From the NCBI GenBank assembly GCA_036563645.1, contig DATCMA010000025.1, positions 1-13,526 on the forward strand: a stretch of DNA of 13,526 nucleotides, written 5' to 3'. Each line of letters starts with the position of its first letter. Position 1 is the stretch's first letter. Of the stretch, positions 1-6,715 are shown one piece after another. A model generated the notes under the pieces. That model ran no database searches and was not told the origin of the DNA. It was given only the letters and a program-made list of their open reading frames with translations. Made by a program: the position numbers and the translations under genes. This DNA comes from DATCMA01 sp036563645. Lineage in GTDB: Bacteria; Actinomycetota; Actinomycetes; Mycobacteriales; Micromonosporaceae.

Positions 1-94
1 TTCCGAACCGATAAATGGGGAGAAAGGTGATATTTCGGCTCGCGTACCTGGGGGTCATGGAGTTATGGCTGTCCATATCCGCAGGTCGCGTGCC
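1..94. other. Non-coding stretch, possible CRISPR leader
   Basis: No gene can be supported here. An open frame runs through it on the plus strand, but it continues antisense into cofE and has no family-like content. The first ~60 bases are richer in A/T than the rest of the window, and the stretch lies directly before the first intact repeat, as a CRISPR leader would. No further copy of the repeat is found at the expected 72-bp step upstream of position 95. Confidence 0.25.
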
Positions 95-292
95 GCTGCG
101 TCCGGTCTTCGGACCGGGCGAGGATCGCAACCTTTTGGCTACCTGCATCGCTGTCGCCTGGCAGAGGCTGCGTCCGGTCTTCGGACCGGACGAGGATCCC
201 AACCATCTCGACGACATCGACTGGGCGCAGGCCGCTGGATCGCTGCGTCCGGGTCTCCGCAAACCGGCCGGTGGGCGACTGCGGGTGAACCC
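95..292. CRISPR. Possible remnant CRISPR mini-array: two full repeats and one degenerate repeat
   Basis: A 38-bp unit at 95-132 recurs at 167-204 with only two mismatches (118/190 and 127/199). The two copies are separated by 34 bp of unrelated sequence (133-166). A second unrelated stretch of 37 bp (205-241) leads to a third copy starting at 242. This copy keeps the first 11 bases and a rearranged stem, then decays before the cofE stop codon. Each full repeat holds an inverted repeat (173-179 with 184-190 in the second copy) closed by a TTCG tetraloop, and ends in GATCGCAACC or GATCCCAACC. Repeat length, unique spacers, internal dyad and a decayed terminal copy are all CRISPR-like. If the third copy is the leader-distal end, the array reads left to right and 1-94 would be the leader. 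No cas gene is visible. It could instead be a non-CRISPR intergenic hairpin repeat. Confidence 0.5.
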
Positions 293-1426
293 TCAGAGCG
301 CGAGCAGGGCGAACGGTCGGTGGGGGGCGATCTGCTCGGGCGGCGGCAGCGGGGTGCTGGTTACTCCTTTGGCCGCGAGCGCCGCGCGGAGCCGGTGGAG
401 GTCGGCCCCGAGCCGAATGAGGTCAGCGGGCGCGGTCCGGGAGACCTCACACACGATCAGGGCGGTGGTGCCGGGGGGTGCCGTGGGGGCGAGGGTGTCG
501 CGGACCGCCGGGTCGGTGGTGTGGGTGAAGGTGGTGCCGGGGGCGATGACCTCTGCGACCGCCGTGAGCGCCTCGGCCACCGCCGTGGGATCGGCTACCG
601 CCGCCGGCGCGGAGGCGTCTGCGAGCGTCGCGGCCTCCAACAGGCCCGCGGCCCGCGCCTCGGCGGTGCCGAGGGAGAAGAGGTCTAGGGACGCGTCGCG
701 CACCAGCGCCGCCGCACCCGGCCCGTCCTCGGGTTCCGGCCTGGTGAGGTAGCCGCGGATCACCGCCACCGGGACGCCGTCCACTTTGCCTTTGACGAGC
801 TCCCCGGCGGAGGCGAGTTCGTCGATCACGGCCATCTCGGTGACCTTGAGGTGGTTGCCGTACGGATCCACCTGGCCGCGGTGGTCACGGATCGGCGCGA
901 TACCGGCGGCGCCCAGCGCGACGTCGGTGAGACCGGTGCGCCACGGGCGCCCCATCGTGTCCGAGATGATGACGGCGACGTCGAGGCCGTACCGCTCCCG
1001 CAGCGCGGCGCGCAACGCGCGGGCCGACGCGTCGGGATCCTTCGGCAGCAGCACGAGCCGGGAAGGCTCGACGTTCGAGTTGTCGATCCCGGCCGAGGCC
1101 ATCACGAACCCGTGGTGCGTCTGCACGATCCGGGTCTCGCCGCGGCGCGCCACGACGCGCGCGGTCTCCGCGGCCAGGACTTGCTCCCGCACCGCGGTGC
1201 GCTCCGGCTCCTCAGCCGGCAGGTCGACGAGGCGTCCCTCAGCCTTCGAGACGATCTTGCTGGTGACGACGAGGACGTCACCGTCCTGGAGCCACGGCGC
1301 GGCTTCGACGATCCTGGACGCCAGGTCGTCGCCGGGGGAGACCTCCCCGATACCCCGTACCGGGAGGACCTGGAGACCTGCCCGATCCACAGGAGTCGAC
1401 GTGCGCGCGCCGTGTCCGCTGCTCAT
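293..1426 (-). CDS. cofE: Coenzyme F420-0:L-glutamate ligase (CofE/FbiB) with an atypical C-terminal tail
   Basis: CofE adds L-glutamate residues to F420-0 with GTP, forming the polyglutamate tail of F420 in the cytoplasm. The 377-residue protein shows the family signatures: GIDNSN (113-118), SDTMGRPWR (155-163), the metal/GTP-site region DHRG...DPYG (181-190), and ELVKGK (209-214). The ATG at 1424-1426 is chosen because it overlaps the cofD stop in an ATGA arrangement, which implies translational coupling. An in-frame extension to 1483 would lie inside cofD. Archaeal CofE is about 250 residues, and mycobacterial FbiB is about 450 because of a C-terminal nitroreductase-fold domain. Here residues ~235-377 form an intermediate tail. 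SLGTAEA (251-257) matches the FbiB junction as I recall it, but the flavin-binding RRS-type motif expected next is absent. The CofE assignment is secure; the role of the tail is not. Confidence 0.95.
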   Translation of the reverse strand: MSSGHGARTSTPVDRAGLQVLPVRGIGEVSPGDDLASRIVEAAPWLQDGDVLVVTSKIVSKAEGRLVDLPAEEPERTAVREQVLAAETARVVARRGETRIVQTHHGFVMASAGIDNSNVEPSRLVLLPKDPDASARALRAALRERYGLDVAVIISDTMGRPWRTGLTDVALGAAGIAPIRDHRGQVDPYGNHLKVTEMAVIDELASAGELVKGKVDGVPVAVIRGYLTRPEPEDGPGAAALVRDASLDLFSLGTAEARAAGLLEAATLADASAPAAVADPTAVAEALTAVAEVIAPGTTFTHTTDPAVRDTLAPTAPPGTTALIVCEVSRTAPADLIRLGADLHRLRAALAAKGVTSTPLPPPEQIAPHRPFALLAL

Positions 1427-2370
1427 ACCAACTCCATCGCGTGTCGGACCATCTCTACCGTCGCCGCCTCGTCCCTCATCCACAGGGGCACCGCGCGTAC
1501 CGTCACCCCGGGTACCTCCGCGCCGCTATCCGCGCTATCGACGAGCCAGCCGTCCAACAGCCCGCCGTCGCGGCGCGCCCCGTACAGCCGTCCCACGCTC
1601 GCCGCGTCACACGGCACGTTGATCACCTTGAGGCATTTGTCCGCCATCCCGCGCACTGGCGCCCCGCCGATGATGGGGGAGACCCCGACGACCGGCGCTC
1701 GGCCGTTGGCGATCGCCTCCCGTAGCCCGGGCACCGCGAGGATCGGCGCGATGCTCACGACCGGATTGCTCGGTGCGATCAACACGGCGTCCGCCGCCGC
1801 GAGCGCGTCGAGGACACCGGGAGCGGGTTTGGCGCTGTCCGCGCCGATGAACACGAAGCGCTGCGTCGGCAGGTCGCCACGGTAGCGGACCCACCACTCT
1901 TGGAAGTGGATCGCGTGCTGCTTGCCGTCGAGCTCGACGACCGCGTGCGTCTCCATCCGGTCGTCGGTCGCCGGCAGCAGCCGCACGCCGGGCTGCCAGC
2001 GGGTACACAACGCCTCGGTGACCGCGGAGAGCGGATAGCCGGCGTTGAGCATCGTGGTCCGCACGAGGTGAGTGGCGATGTCGCGGTCGCCCAGCCCAAA
2101 CCACGTGGGTTCCGCGCCATACGCCGCGAGCTCCTCCTTCACCGTCCACGTCTCGCCGGCCCGGCCCCAGCCCCGCTCCGGATCCGCCGCCCCACCGAGG
2201 GTGTACATCACGCTGTCCAGGTCCGGACAGATCCGGAGGCCGTGCATCAGCACGTCGTCGCCGACGTTGACGATGGCGGTCACCTCGGCGCCGACCTGCC
2301 GGGCGTACCCGCGGACGCCGACGAGGAAGCGAGCTCCGCCGATGCCTCCGGCAAGCACCACGATGCGCAT
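1423..2370 (-). CDS. cofD: CofD/FbiA, 2-phospho-L-lactate (or phosphoenolpyruvyl) transferase to FO
   Basis: This enzyme transfers the phospholactyl or phosphoenolpyruvyl group from the guanylylated donor made by CofC/FbiD onto the FO deazaflavin, giving F420-0 or dehydro-F420-0. The 315-residue product has the glycine-rich N-terminal strand-loop VVLAGGIGGARF (4-15), NVGDD (35-39), PDLDSVMYTLGG (49-60), WFGLGDRD (90-97), the donor-site segment APSNPVVSI (199-207), and SPIIGGAPVRGMADKCL (231-247). Length and motifs fit the family. The ATG at 2370 follows a GGAG about 11 nt upstream and starts exactly where homology begins. The frame stays open upstream to 3315, but that part is antisense to the membrane protein and is not counted. 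It is the first gene of a two-gene operon with cofE, diverging from the gene at 2524. Confidence 0.96.
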   Translation of the reverse strand: MRIVVLAGGIGGARFLVGVRGYARQVGAEVTAIVNVGDDVLMHGLRICPDLDSVMYTLGGAADPERGWGRAGETWTVKEELAAYGAEPTWFGLGDRDIATHLVRTTMLNAGYPLSAVTEALCTRWQPGVRLLPATDDRMETHAVVELDGKQHAIHFQEWWVRYRGDLPTQRFVFIGADSAKPAPGVLDALAAADAVLIAPSNPVVSIAPILAVPGLREAIANGRAPVVGVSPIIGGAPVRGMADKCLKVINVPCDAASVGRLYGARRDGGLLDGWLVDSADSGAEVPGVTVRAVPLWMRDEAATVEMVRHAMELV

Positions 2371-2523
2371 GCGACCATCTTCTCCAACATCCTTTTGTCT
2401 CAGCGGGTCGGGTCGGCGCCGCGGATCAGGGAGTTCCCGGTGCCAATTTCCGGACCGCTCGTACACCGCTTCTCCGGATACCCTCACCAAGGCATTTCGT
2501 CCGCGATCCTCACAGGGGGTTCC
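2371..2523. promoter_or_regulatory. Divergent intergenic region between cofD and the membrane protein gene
   Basis: These 153 bp must hold the promoters of both the leftward cofDE operon and the rightward membrane protein gene. The cofD ribosome-binding site (GGAG on the minus strand) lies at its left edge and an AGGGGG (2514-2519) at its right edge. A TACCCT at 2479-2484 could be a -10 element for the rightward gene, but no matching -35 is clear. No convincing operator palindrome was seen. Confidence 0.35.
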
Positions 2524-3501
2524 GTGACCACCCAACCCGGTGCCGAGCCGAGCGGCAGCGCCTCGGCTAGTCAGACCACCAAACCGCTGCGGGAATTCGG
2601 CGCGCTGGTGCTCGTCGGCGCCAACGCCGTTTTCCTCGTTGTCGCGCTGTTGAACCTGCTGTTCGCACAGAACGACTTCGGCACGCCCGAGTTTCCGCTG
2701 CGCGCGGCGGGCAGCTTCGACGGCTTCGTCAGCCTCACCACGATCGCGTTGCCGTTCGTGGCGGTGCTGCTCGCCACGCACGTCCAGCCGCCCATCGCCC
2801 GAGCCCGGATGGTCACCCTGGTGGCGTTGGTGGAGTACGGGATTTCCGCCTTCTTCGGCGCCTTCTTCGGGGTGCTGGTCGGGATCGTCGGGCTCGTGGA
2901 GCGCAGCGCGTGGGGGGCGTTCCTGGCGCTGCTGACCCGCCTGGCCTGGTTGACGCTGCTTGGAGCCGCCGCCTTCACCGTGCTGCGGGTGTGGAACGCG
3001 CACTTCACCCAGCCGAAGCCGCAGCCCCAGCCGCAGCCCCAGCCGGGCTTCTACGGGCCGGGGTACGGCCAGCCGGGCTACCCGCAGCAGGGCGGCTACC
3101 CGTATCCGCCGTACGGCCAGCCCGCCGGCTATGGGCAGCCTCCGTACGGCCAGCCGTCGCCGCCGCAGTCCGGCGCGACCTACGTGTCCACCCAGCACGT
3201 CGGGTCGCCGGTGTCCGCGCCCCCGGCCACCCAGCCGAGCGCGCAACCGTACTCGGCGGGCACTCCGCAGAGCGCCGGCCCGAGCACACCGCCGAGCCCG
3301 TCGACGTCCGCGCAAGGGTCCGCCTCGGATGCGACGCAGGCGATTCGGGTGCCGGAGACTCCGGCCGCCGGGGGGAGTGCGACGACCGAGGACCCCGGGC
3401 GGACCCAGCTGCTCAGGCCCGTGGAGCAGCCCTCCTCGGGCGGCGATGACCCCGGTGACAGTCAGCGCACCCAGGTGATTAAGCCCACCGATTCGAAATG
3501 A
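2524..3501 (+). CDS. Four-helix membrane protein with Pro/Gln/Tyr-rich C-terminal tail
   Basis: I do not recognise a named family. The 325-residue product starts at a GTG 4 nt after AGGGGG. The frame is open further upstream, but that part is antisense to cofD. Four hydrophobic segments are visible at about 26-48, 67-86, 96-125 and 130-156, the third rich in Phe/Gly. A cytoplasmic or exposed low-complexity tail follows. It begins with a run of PQ dipeptides (165-174), continues with GYGQPGYPQQGGYPYPPYGQP-type repeats to ~212, and then becomes Ser/Thr/Pro-rich. The last 60 residues contain TQAIRVP (T271), TQLLRPV (T294) and TQVIKPT (T316). Each puts Ile/Leu at +3 from Thr, a pattern I associate with substrates of actinobacterial Ser/Thr kinases. 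Such tails are common on actinobacterial membrane proteins of unknown role. The gene sits between cofD and fbiC, but nothing in it suggests an F420 function. Confidence 0.85.
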   Translation: MTTQPGAEPSGSASASQTTKPLREFGALVLVGANAVFLVVALLNLLFAQNDFGTPEFPLRAAGSFDGFVSLTTIALPFVAVLLATHVQPPIARARMVTLVALVEYGISAFFGAFFGVLVGIVGLVERSAWGAFLALLTRLAWLTLLGAAAFTVLRVWNAHFTQPKPQPQPQPQPGFYGPGYGQPGYPQQGGYPYPPYGQPAGYGQPPYGQPSPPQSGATYVSTQHVGSPVSAPPATQPSAQPYSAGTPQSAGPSTPPSPSTSAQGSASDATQAIRVPETPAAGGSATTEDPGRTQLLRPVEQPSSGGDDPGDSQRTQVIKPTDSK

Positions 3502-3529
3502 CCCTTGCTCCGACGCGGACGTCCTGCTC

Positions 3530-3577
3530 GATCATGAGGTACGCGGCACCGGTGCGCCGTGCCGCGACCTCATGATC
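3530..3577 (+). terminator. Long perfect-arm hairpin after the membrane protein gene
   Basis: The outer arms 3530-3540 and 3567-3577 pair over 11 bp. After a single bulged A (3541), 3542-3549 pairs with 3559-3566 over 8 bp, and two further G-C pairs can form before a TGCG loop. The hairpin begins 28 bp after the stop at 3501 and ends 74 bp before fbiC. No T-tract follows, as is frequent for actinobacterial terminators. The A/T-containing palindromic arms could also be an operator or a small mobile repeat. Confidence 0.6.
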
Positions 3578-3639
3578 CGCGGGTCGTGGGGATGTCCGTG
3601 GGGTGTTGCCTGTCACCGCCCGTTGTGGCGGCCAGGCCC

Positions 3640-3654
3640 TAGGCTGCACAGGTG
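3640..3654 (+). promoter_or_regulatory. Candidate -10 box for a leaderless fbiC transcript
   Basis: TAGGCT (3640-3645) fits the actinobacterial -10 pattern TANNNT and ends exactly 6 nt before the GTG start at 3652. No Shine-Dalgarno sequence precedes the GTG. This is the arrangement expected if transcription starts at the G of the start codon. No good -35 hexamer lies at 16-18 nt. Confidence 0.5.
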
Positions 3655-6210
3655 ACCAAGCGCATGGGTCCAACGCGGCAGGATTGGACGTCACGACGGG
3701 CGCTTCCCGAGGAGACGCCCCCACCCGAGTCGGCGTTGCGGCGCGCACTGCGGCGCGCCTCCGACGGCCGGGTGCTCAACGTCGATGAGGCGGCGGTGCT
3801 GCTGGCCGCCCGCGGCGAGCACCTTGAGGCTCTGCTGAACATCGCGGGGGCGGTCCGCGACGCGGGGCTGCGGGAGGCCGGCCGCCCGGGTGTGGTGACG
3901 TACTCGAAGAAGGTCTTCATTCCGCTGACCCGCTTGTGTCGGGACCGGTGCCACTACTGCACCTTCGCGACCGTGCCGCACCGCGTGCCCGCCGCCTACC
4001 TCGAACGGGACGAGGTGCTCGCCATCGCGCGGGCGGGGGCTGCCCAGGGGTGTAAAGAGGCGTTGTTCACCTTGGGTGATCGCCCCGAGGATCGGTGGCC
4101 GGCGGCTCGGCAGTGGCTCGACGAACGCGGCTACGAATCCACTCTGGACTACCTGCGCGCCTGCGCGATCGCCGTCCTGGAGGAGACGGGGCTGCTGCCT
4201 CACCTCAACCCCGGGGTGCTCTCCTGGGCGGAACTCCAGCGGCTCAAGCCGGTGGCGCCGAGCATGGGCATGATGCTGGAGACGACCGCGACGCGGCTGT
4301 GGGCGGAACCCGGTGGCCCGCACTACGGATCGCCGGACAAGGAGCCGGCGCGCAGGCTGCGGGTGTTGGAGGACGCGGGCCGGGTCGCGGTTCCGTTCAC
4401 GACCGGCATCTTGATCGGCATCGGCGAGACGCGCCTCGAACGCGCCGAGTCGCTCTTCGCGATTCGTCAGGTGGCCCGCGAGTACGGCCACATCCAAGAG
4501 GTGATCGTGCAGAACTTCCGCGCGAAGCCGGACACGGCGATGCGCGGGATGCCCGACGCGGAGCTCGAGGATCTGGCGGCGACGGTGGCGGTGGCCCGGC
4601 TCGTCCTCGGGCCGCGGGCCCGCATTCAGGCGCCGCCGAACCTCATCGACGACGAGTACGACCTCCTGTTGCGCGCCGGTATCGACGACTGGGGCGGCGT
4701 CTCGCCGGTGACTCCCGACCACGTCAACCCCGAGCGGCCGTGGCCGCAGCTGGAGGAGCTGGCGGCGCGGACCGCGGCGGCCGGGTTCACCCTGCGGGAG
4801 CGGCTGACCATCTACCCCGAGTACATCCGCCGGGGTGAGCCGTGGCTGGACCAGCGGCTGGTGCCGCACGTCATGGCGCTCGCCGACCCCGCGACCGGGC
4901 TCGCCCTCGAGGACGCGCGTCCGGTGGGGCGCCCGTGGCAGGAACCGGAAGAGGTCTTCGTTCCGGGCGGTCGGATCGACCTCCACCAGACGATCGACAC
5001 GGTGGGGCGGACCACCGACCGGCGCAGCGACTTCGATGTCATCTACGGCGACTGGTCCGCGGTCGCCGCCCGCGCCTCGACCACCCAGAGCACCTCGACC
5101 CTCCCCACGGATGTGCGGGAAGGGCTGCGGCTGGCGGCGGAGAACCCCGCCGCGTTGCTGGAGCCGCGGCACGAGGCCGCCGCGCTCGCGCTCTTCTCCG
5201 CCGACGGCGAGGCGCTGGACGAGCTGTGTCGCATCGCCGACGATGTCCGGCGGGATGTGGTGGGTGACGAGGTCACCTACATCGTCAACCGCAATATCAA
5301 CTTCACGAACGTCTGCTACGTCGGCTGCCGGTTCTGCGCCTTCGCGCAGCGGGAGCGAGACCCGGACGCCTTCCGCCTGTCGATCGATCAGATCGCGGAT
5401 CGTGCCGAGGAAGCCTGGCGCGCGGGCGCGACCGAGGTGTGCATGCAGGGCGGTATCGATCCGAAACTGCCGGTGACGGCGTATGAGGACATCGTCCGGG
5501 CGGTGAAGCAGCGGGTGCCCCAGATGCACGTGCACGCGTTCTCCCCCATGGAGATCGTCACCGCGGCGGGGAAGGCGGGCGTGCCGGTGCGGGAGTGGCT
5601 GATTCGGCTACGCGAAGCCGGCCTGGACACGATCCCCGGCACCGCGGCCGAGATCCTCGACGACGAGGTCCGCTGGGTGTTGACGAAGGGCAAGTTGCCC
5701 ACCGCGACGTGGATTGACGTGGTGACGACCGCGCACGAGCTCGGGATTCGCTCGAGTTCGACCATGATGTATGGGCATGTCGATCATCCGCGGCAGTGGC
5801 TCAAGCACTTCCGGGTCCTCGCCGAGATTCAGGACCGCACGGGTGGGTTCACCGAGTTCGTGGCGCTGCCGTTCGTCCACACCAACACGCCGATTTACCT
5901 GGCCGGCATCGCACGCCCGGGCCCCACGTGGCGGGAGAACCGCGTCGTGCACGCGATGGCGCGCCTGCTGCTCTACGGCCGCATCGACAACATTCAGTGC
6001 TCGTGGGTGAAGCTCGGCGACGAGGGCACGGTGGAGATGCTCCGCAGTGGCTGCAACGACCTCGGGGGCACCCTGATGGAGGAAACGATCTCGCGGATGG
6101 CGGGGTCGGAGAACGGCTCATTCCGGACGGTTGAGCAGCTGGAGGCGATCGCCGCGGCGGCGGGGCGGCCGGCGCGACAGCGCACGACCTTGTACGAACG
6201 CGTGCGGTGA
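3652..6210 (+). CDS. fbiC: FO synthase FbiC (fused CofG and CofH radical SAM domains)
   Basis: FbiC makes FO, the 7,8-didemethyl-8-hydroxy-5-deazariboflavin core of F420, from tyrosine and a pyrimidine intermediate of flavin synthesis. The 852-residue product is a full-length fusion. The N-terminal CofG half has the radical-SAM cluster motif RLCRDRCHYC (C96, C100, C103). The C-terminal CofH half has NVCYVGCRFC (C555, C559, C562). The halves are joined around 450-530, where an STTQSTSTLPTDVREGL segment forms a short linker. CofH features after the second motif include GCMQGGIDP-like sequence, HAFSPMEI and the C-terminal GGTLMEETISRMAG. I chose the GTG at 3652, with a -10-like box 6 nt upstream. 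An ATG at 3664 is an alternative that shortens the protein by four residues. In mycobacteria fbiC lies away from fbiAB; here it is 1.3 kb from cofD. Confidence 0.97.
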   Translation: MTKRMGPTRQDWTSRRALPEETPPPESALRRALRRASDGRVLNVDEAAVLLAARGEHLEALLNIAGAVRDAGLREAGRPGVVTYSKKVFIPLTRLCRDRCHYCTFATVPHRVPAAYLERDEVLAIARAGAAQGCKEALFTLGDRPEDRWPAARQWLDERGYESTLDYLRACAIAVLEETGLLPHLNPGVLSWAELQRLKPVAPSMGMMLETTATRLWAEPGGPHYGSPDKEPARRLRVLEDAGRVAVPFTTGILIGIGETRLERAESLFAIRQVAREYGHIQEVIVQNFRAKPDTAMRGMPDAELEDLAATVAVARLVLGPRARIQAPPNLIDDEYDLLLRAGIDDWGGVSPVTPDHVNPERPWPQLEELAARTAAAGFTLRERLTIYPEYIRRGEPWLDQRLVPHVMALADPATGLALEDARPVGRPWQEPEEVFVPGGRIDLHQTIDTVGRTTDRRSDFDVIYGDWSAVAARASTTQSTSTLPTDVREGLRLAAENPAALLEPRHEAAALALFSADGEALDELCRIADDVRRDVVGDEVTYIVNRNINFTNVCYVGCRFCAFAQRERDPDAFRLSIDQIADRAEEAWRAGATEVCMQGGIDPKLPVTAYEDIVRAVKQRVPQMHVHAFSPMEIVTAAGKAGVPVREWLIRLREAGLDTIPGTAAEILDDEVRWVLTKGKLPTATWIDVVTTAHELGIRSSSTMMYGHVDHPRQWLKHFRVLAEIQDRTGGFTEFVALPFVHTNTPIYLAGIARPGPTWRENRVVHAMARLLLYGRIDNIQCSWVKLGDEGTVEMLRSGCNDLGGTLMEETISRMAGSENGSFRTVEQLEAIAAAAGRPARQRTTLYERVR

Positions 6211-6233
6211 GGATATTGACGCCTGTTTGTGAG

Positions 6234-6259
6234 GATGCGCCGCGTTAAGGCGGCGCATC
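6234..6259 (+). terminator. Terminator-like hairpin after fbiC
   Basis: 6234-6243 and 6250-6259 form a perfect 10-bp G/C-rich stem with a 6-nt loop (GTTAAG). It starts 23 bp after the fbiC stop. There is no immediate T-run, but a TTTTCT occurs about 20 bp downstream. Confidence 0.7.
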
Positions 6260-6312
6260 GCACTCGCAAGGGACAGTCACTTTTCTGGGGCGTAGATCGT
6301 CTGCTGGCTTGA

Positions 6313-6340
6313 TTGAGTAAAAATTTCTGTGATCTAGGTA
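6313..6340 (+). promoter_or_regulatory. Candidate distal whiB promoter
   Basis: TTGAGT at 6313-6318 and TAGGTA at 6335-6340 are 16 nt apart in an unusually AT-rich patch (AAAAATTT between them). This resembles a principal-sigma-factor promoter. Transcription from it would give a leader of about 380 nt, which weakens the case for it serving whiB directly. Confidence 0.35.
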
Positions 6341-6412
6341 ATACACCTGATCGGGGGCGCCGGAATTGTGCTTCCCCTCGACCAATTCGCCCGTGTTGTG
6401 TCAACATGATCG

Positions 6413-6429
6413 CGGAACGTCACGTTCCG
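6413..6429. promoter_or_regulatory. Palindromic operator candidate CGGAACG-TCA-CGTTCCG
   Basis: A perfect 7-bp inverted repeat with a 3-bp centre. A second, imperfect copy (CGGAACG-AGC-CGTT) begins 54 bp downstream at 6467 with the same 3-bp spacing. Two similar dyads in one promoter region suggest a dimeric regulator, identity unknown. Confidence 0.4.
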
Positions 6430-6573
6430 GTCACACTCCGCAACAGAAGACTTTTGGGAAGACATGCGGAACGAGCCGTTACCGGTCCGGGGGGTGAATC
6501 GATAGGGCAAGTTGCGGGGCTCCGGTCGGGCTCGCGACCACCCCGAAGAAGAGCCCTATTTACCAGGTTCCGC

Positions 6574-6603
6574 TTGACGACGCACGCATTACACGCGTGT
6601 AAT
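6574..6603 (+). promoter_or_regulatory. Proximal whiB promoter overlapped by a perfect 16-bp palindrome
   Basis: TTGACG (6574-6579) and TGTAAT (6598-6603) are separated by 18 nt and resemble a sigma-70-type promoter. The palindrome ATTACACGCGTGTAAT occupies 6588-6603, covering half the spacer and the whole -10. A factor bound there would block RNA polymerase. Transcription would start near 6610, giving a leader of about 114 nt. Confidence 0.5.
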
Positions 6604-6664
6604 TTTGGAGGGGTCGTTCGAACGGGACGTATGAAACCAGGACCGTACGGACGAATTGGACAGG

Positions 6665-6715
6665 CTCCTTCCGCGTGGGGGGTTGCGCCGGCTGTGCCGG
6701 CAAGCGATAAGGAGG
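6665..6715 (+). promoter_or_regulatory. Structured whiB leader with sequestrable Shine-Dalgarno
   Basis: AAGGAGG (6709-6715) lies 8 nt before the ATG at 6724 and is the strongest ribosome-binding site in the window; it decides the whiB start. CTCCTT at 6665-6670 is its exact complement over six bases. Between them GCCGGC occurs twice (6687-6692, 6696-6701) and can form a small hairpin. The leader could therefore fold to hide the ribosome-binding site. Confidence 0.35.

Noticed and set aside
15..752. Plus-strand open frame of 245 codons at the left end
   Set aside because: It runs across the repeats and antisense into cofE, with Ala/Ser/Arg-rich sequence and no family-like motif. The cofE frame explains the codon pattern.
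2371..3315. N-terminal extension of cofD on the minus strand
   Set aside because: The extra 315 codons are antisense to the membrane protein and are Arg/Glu/Gln-rich noise. Homology and a ribosome-binding site place the start at 2370.
3691..5535. 614-codon minus-strand open frame inside fbiC
   Set aside because: It is the antisense shadow of fbiC in high-GC DNA, Arg/His/Pro-rich and without recognisable domains.
6419..6434. GTCAC direct repeats (6419-6423, 6430-6434) as a possible BldD- or WhiA-type site
   Set aside because: The spacing and orientation do not match the known motifs as I recall them, and such short words are expected by chance in this composition.
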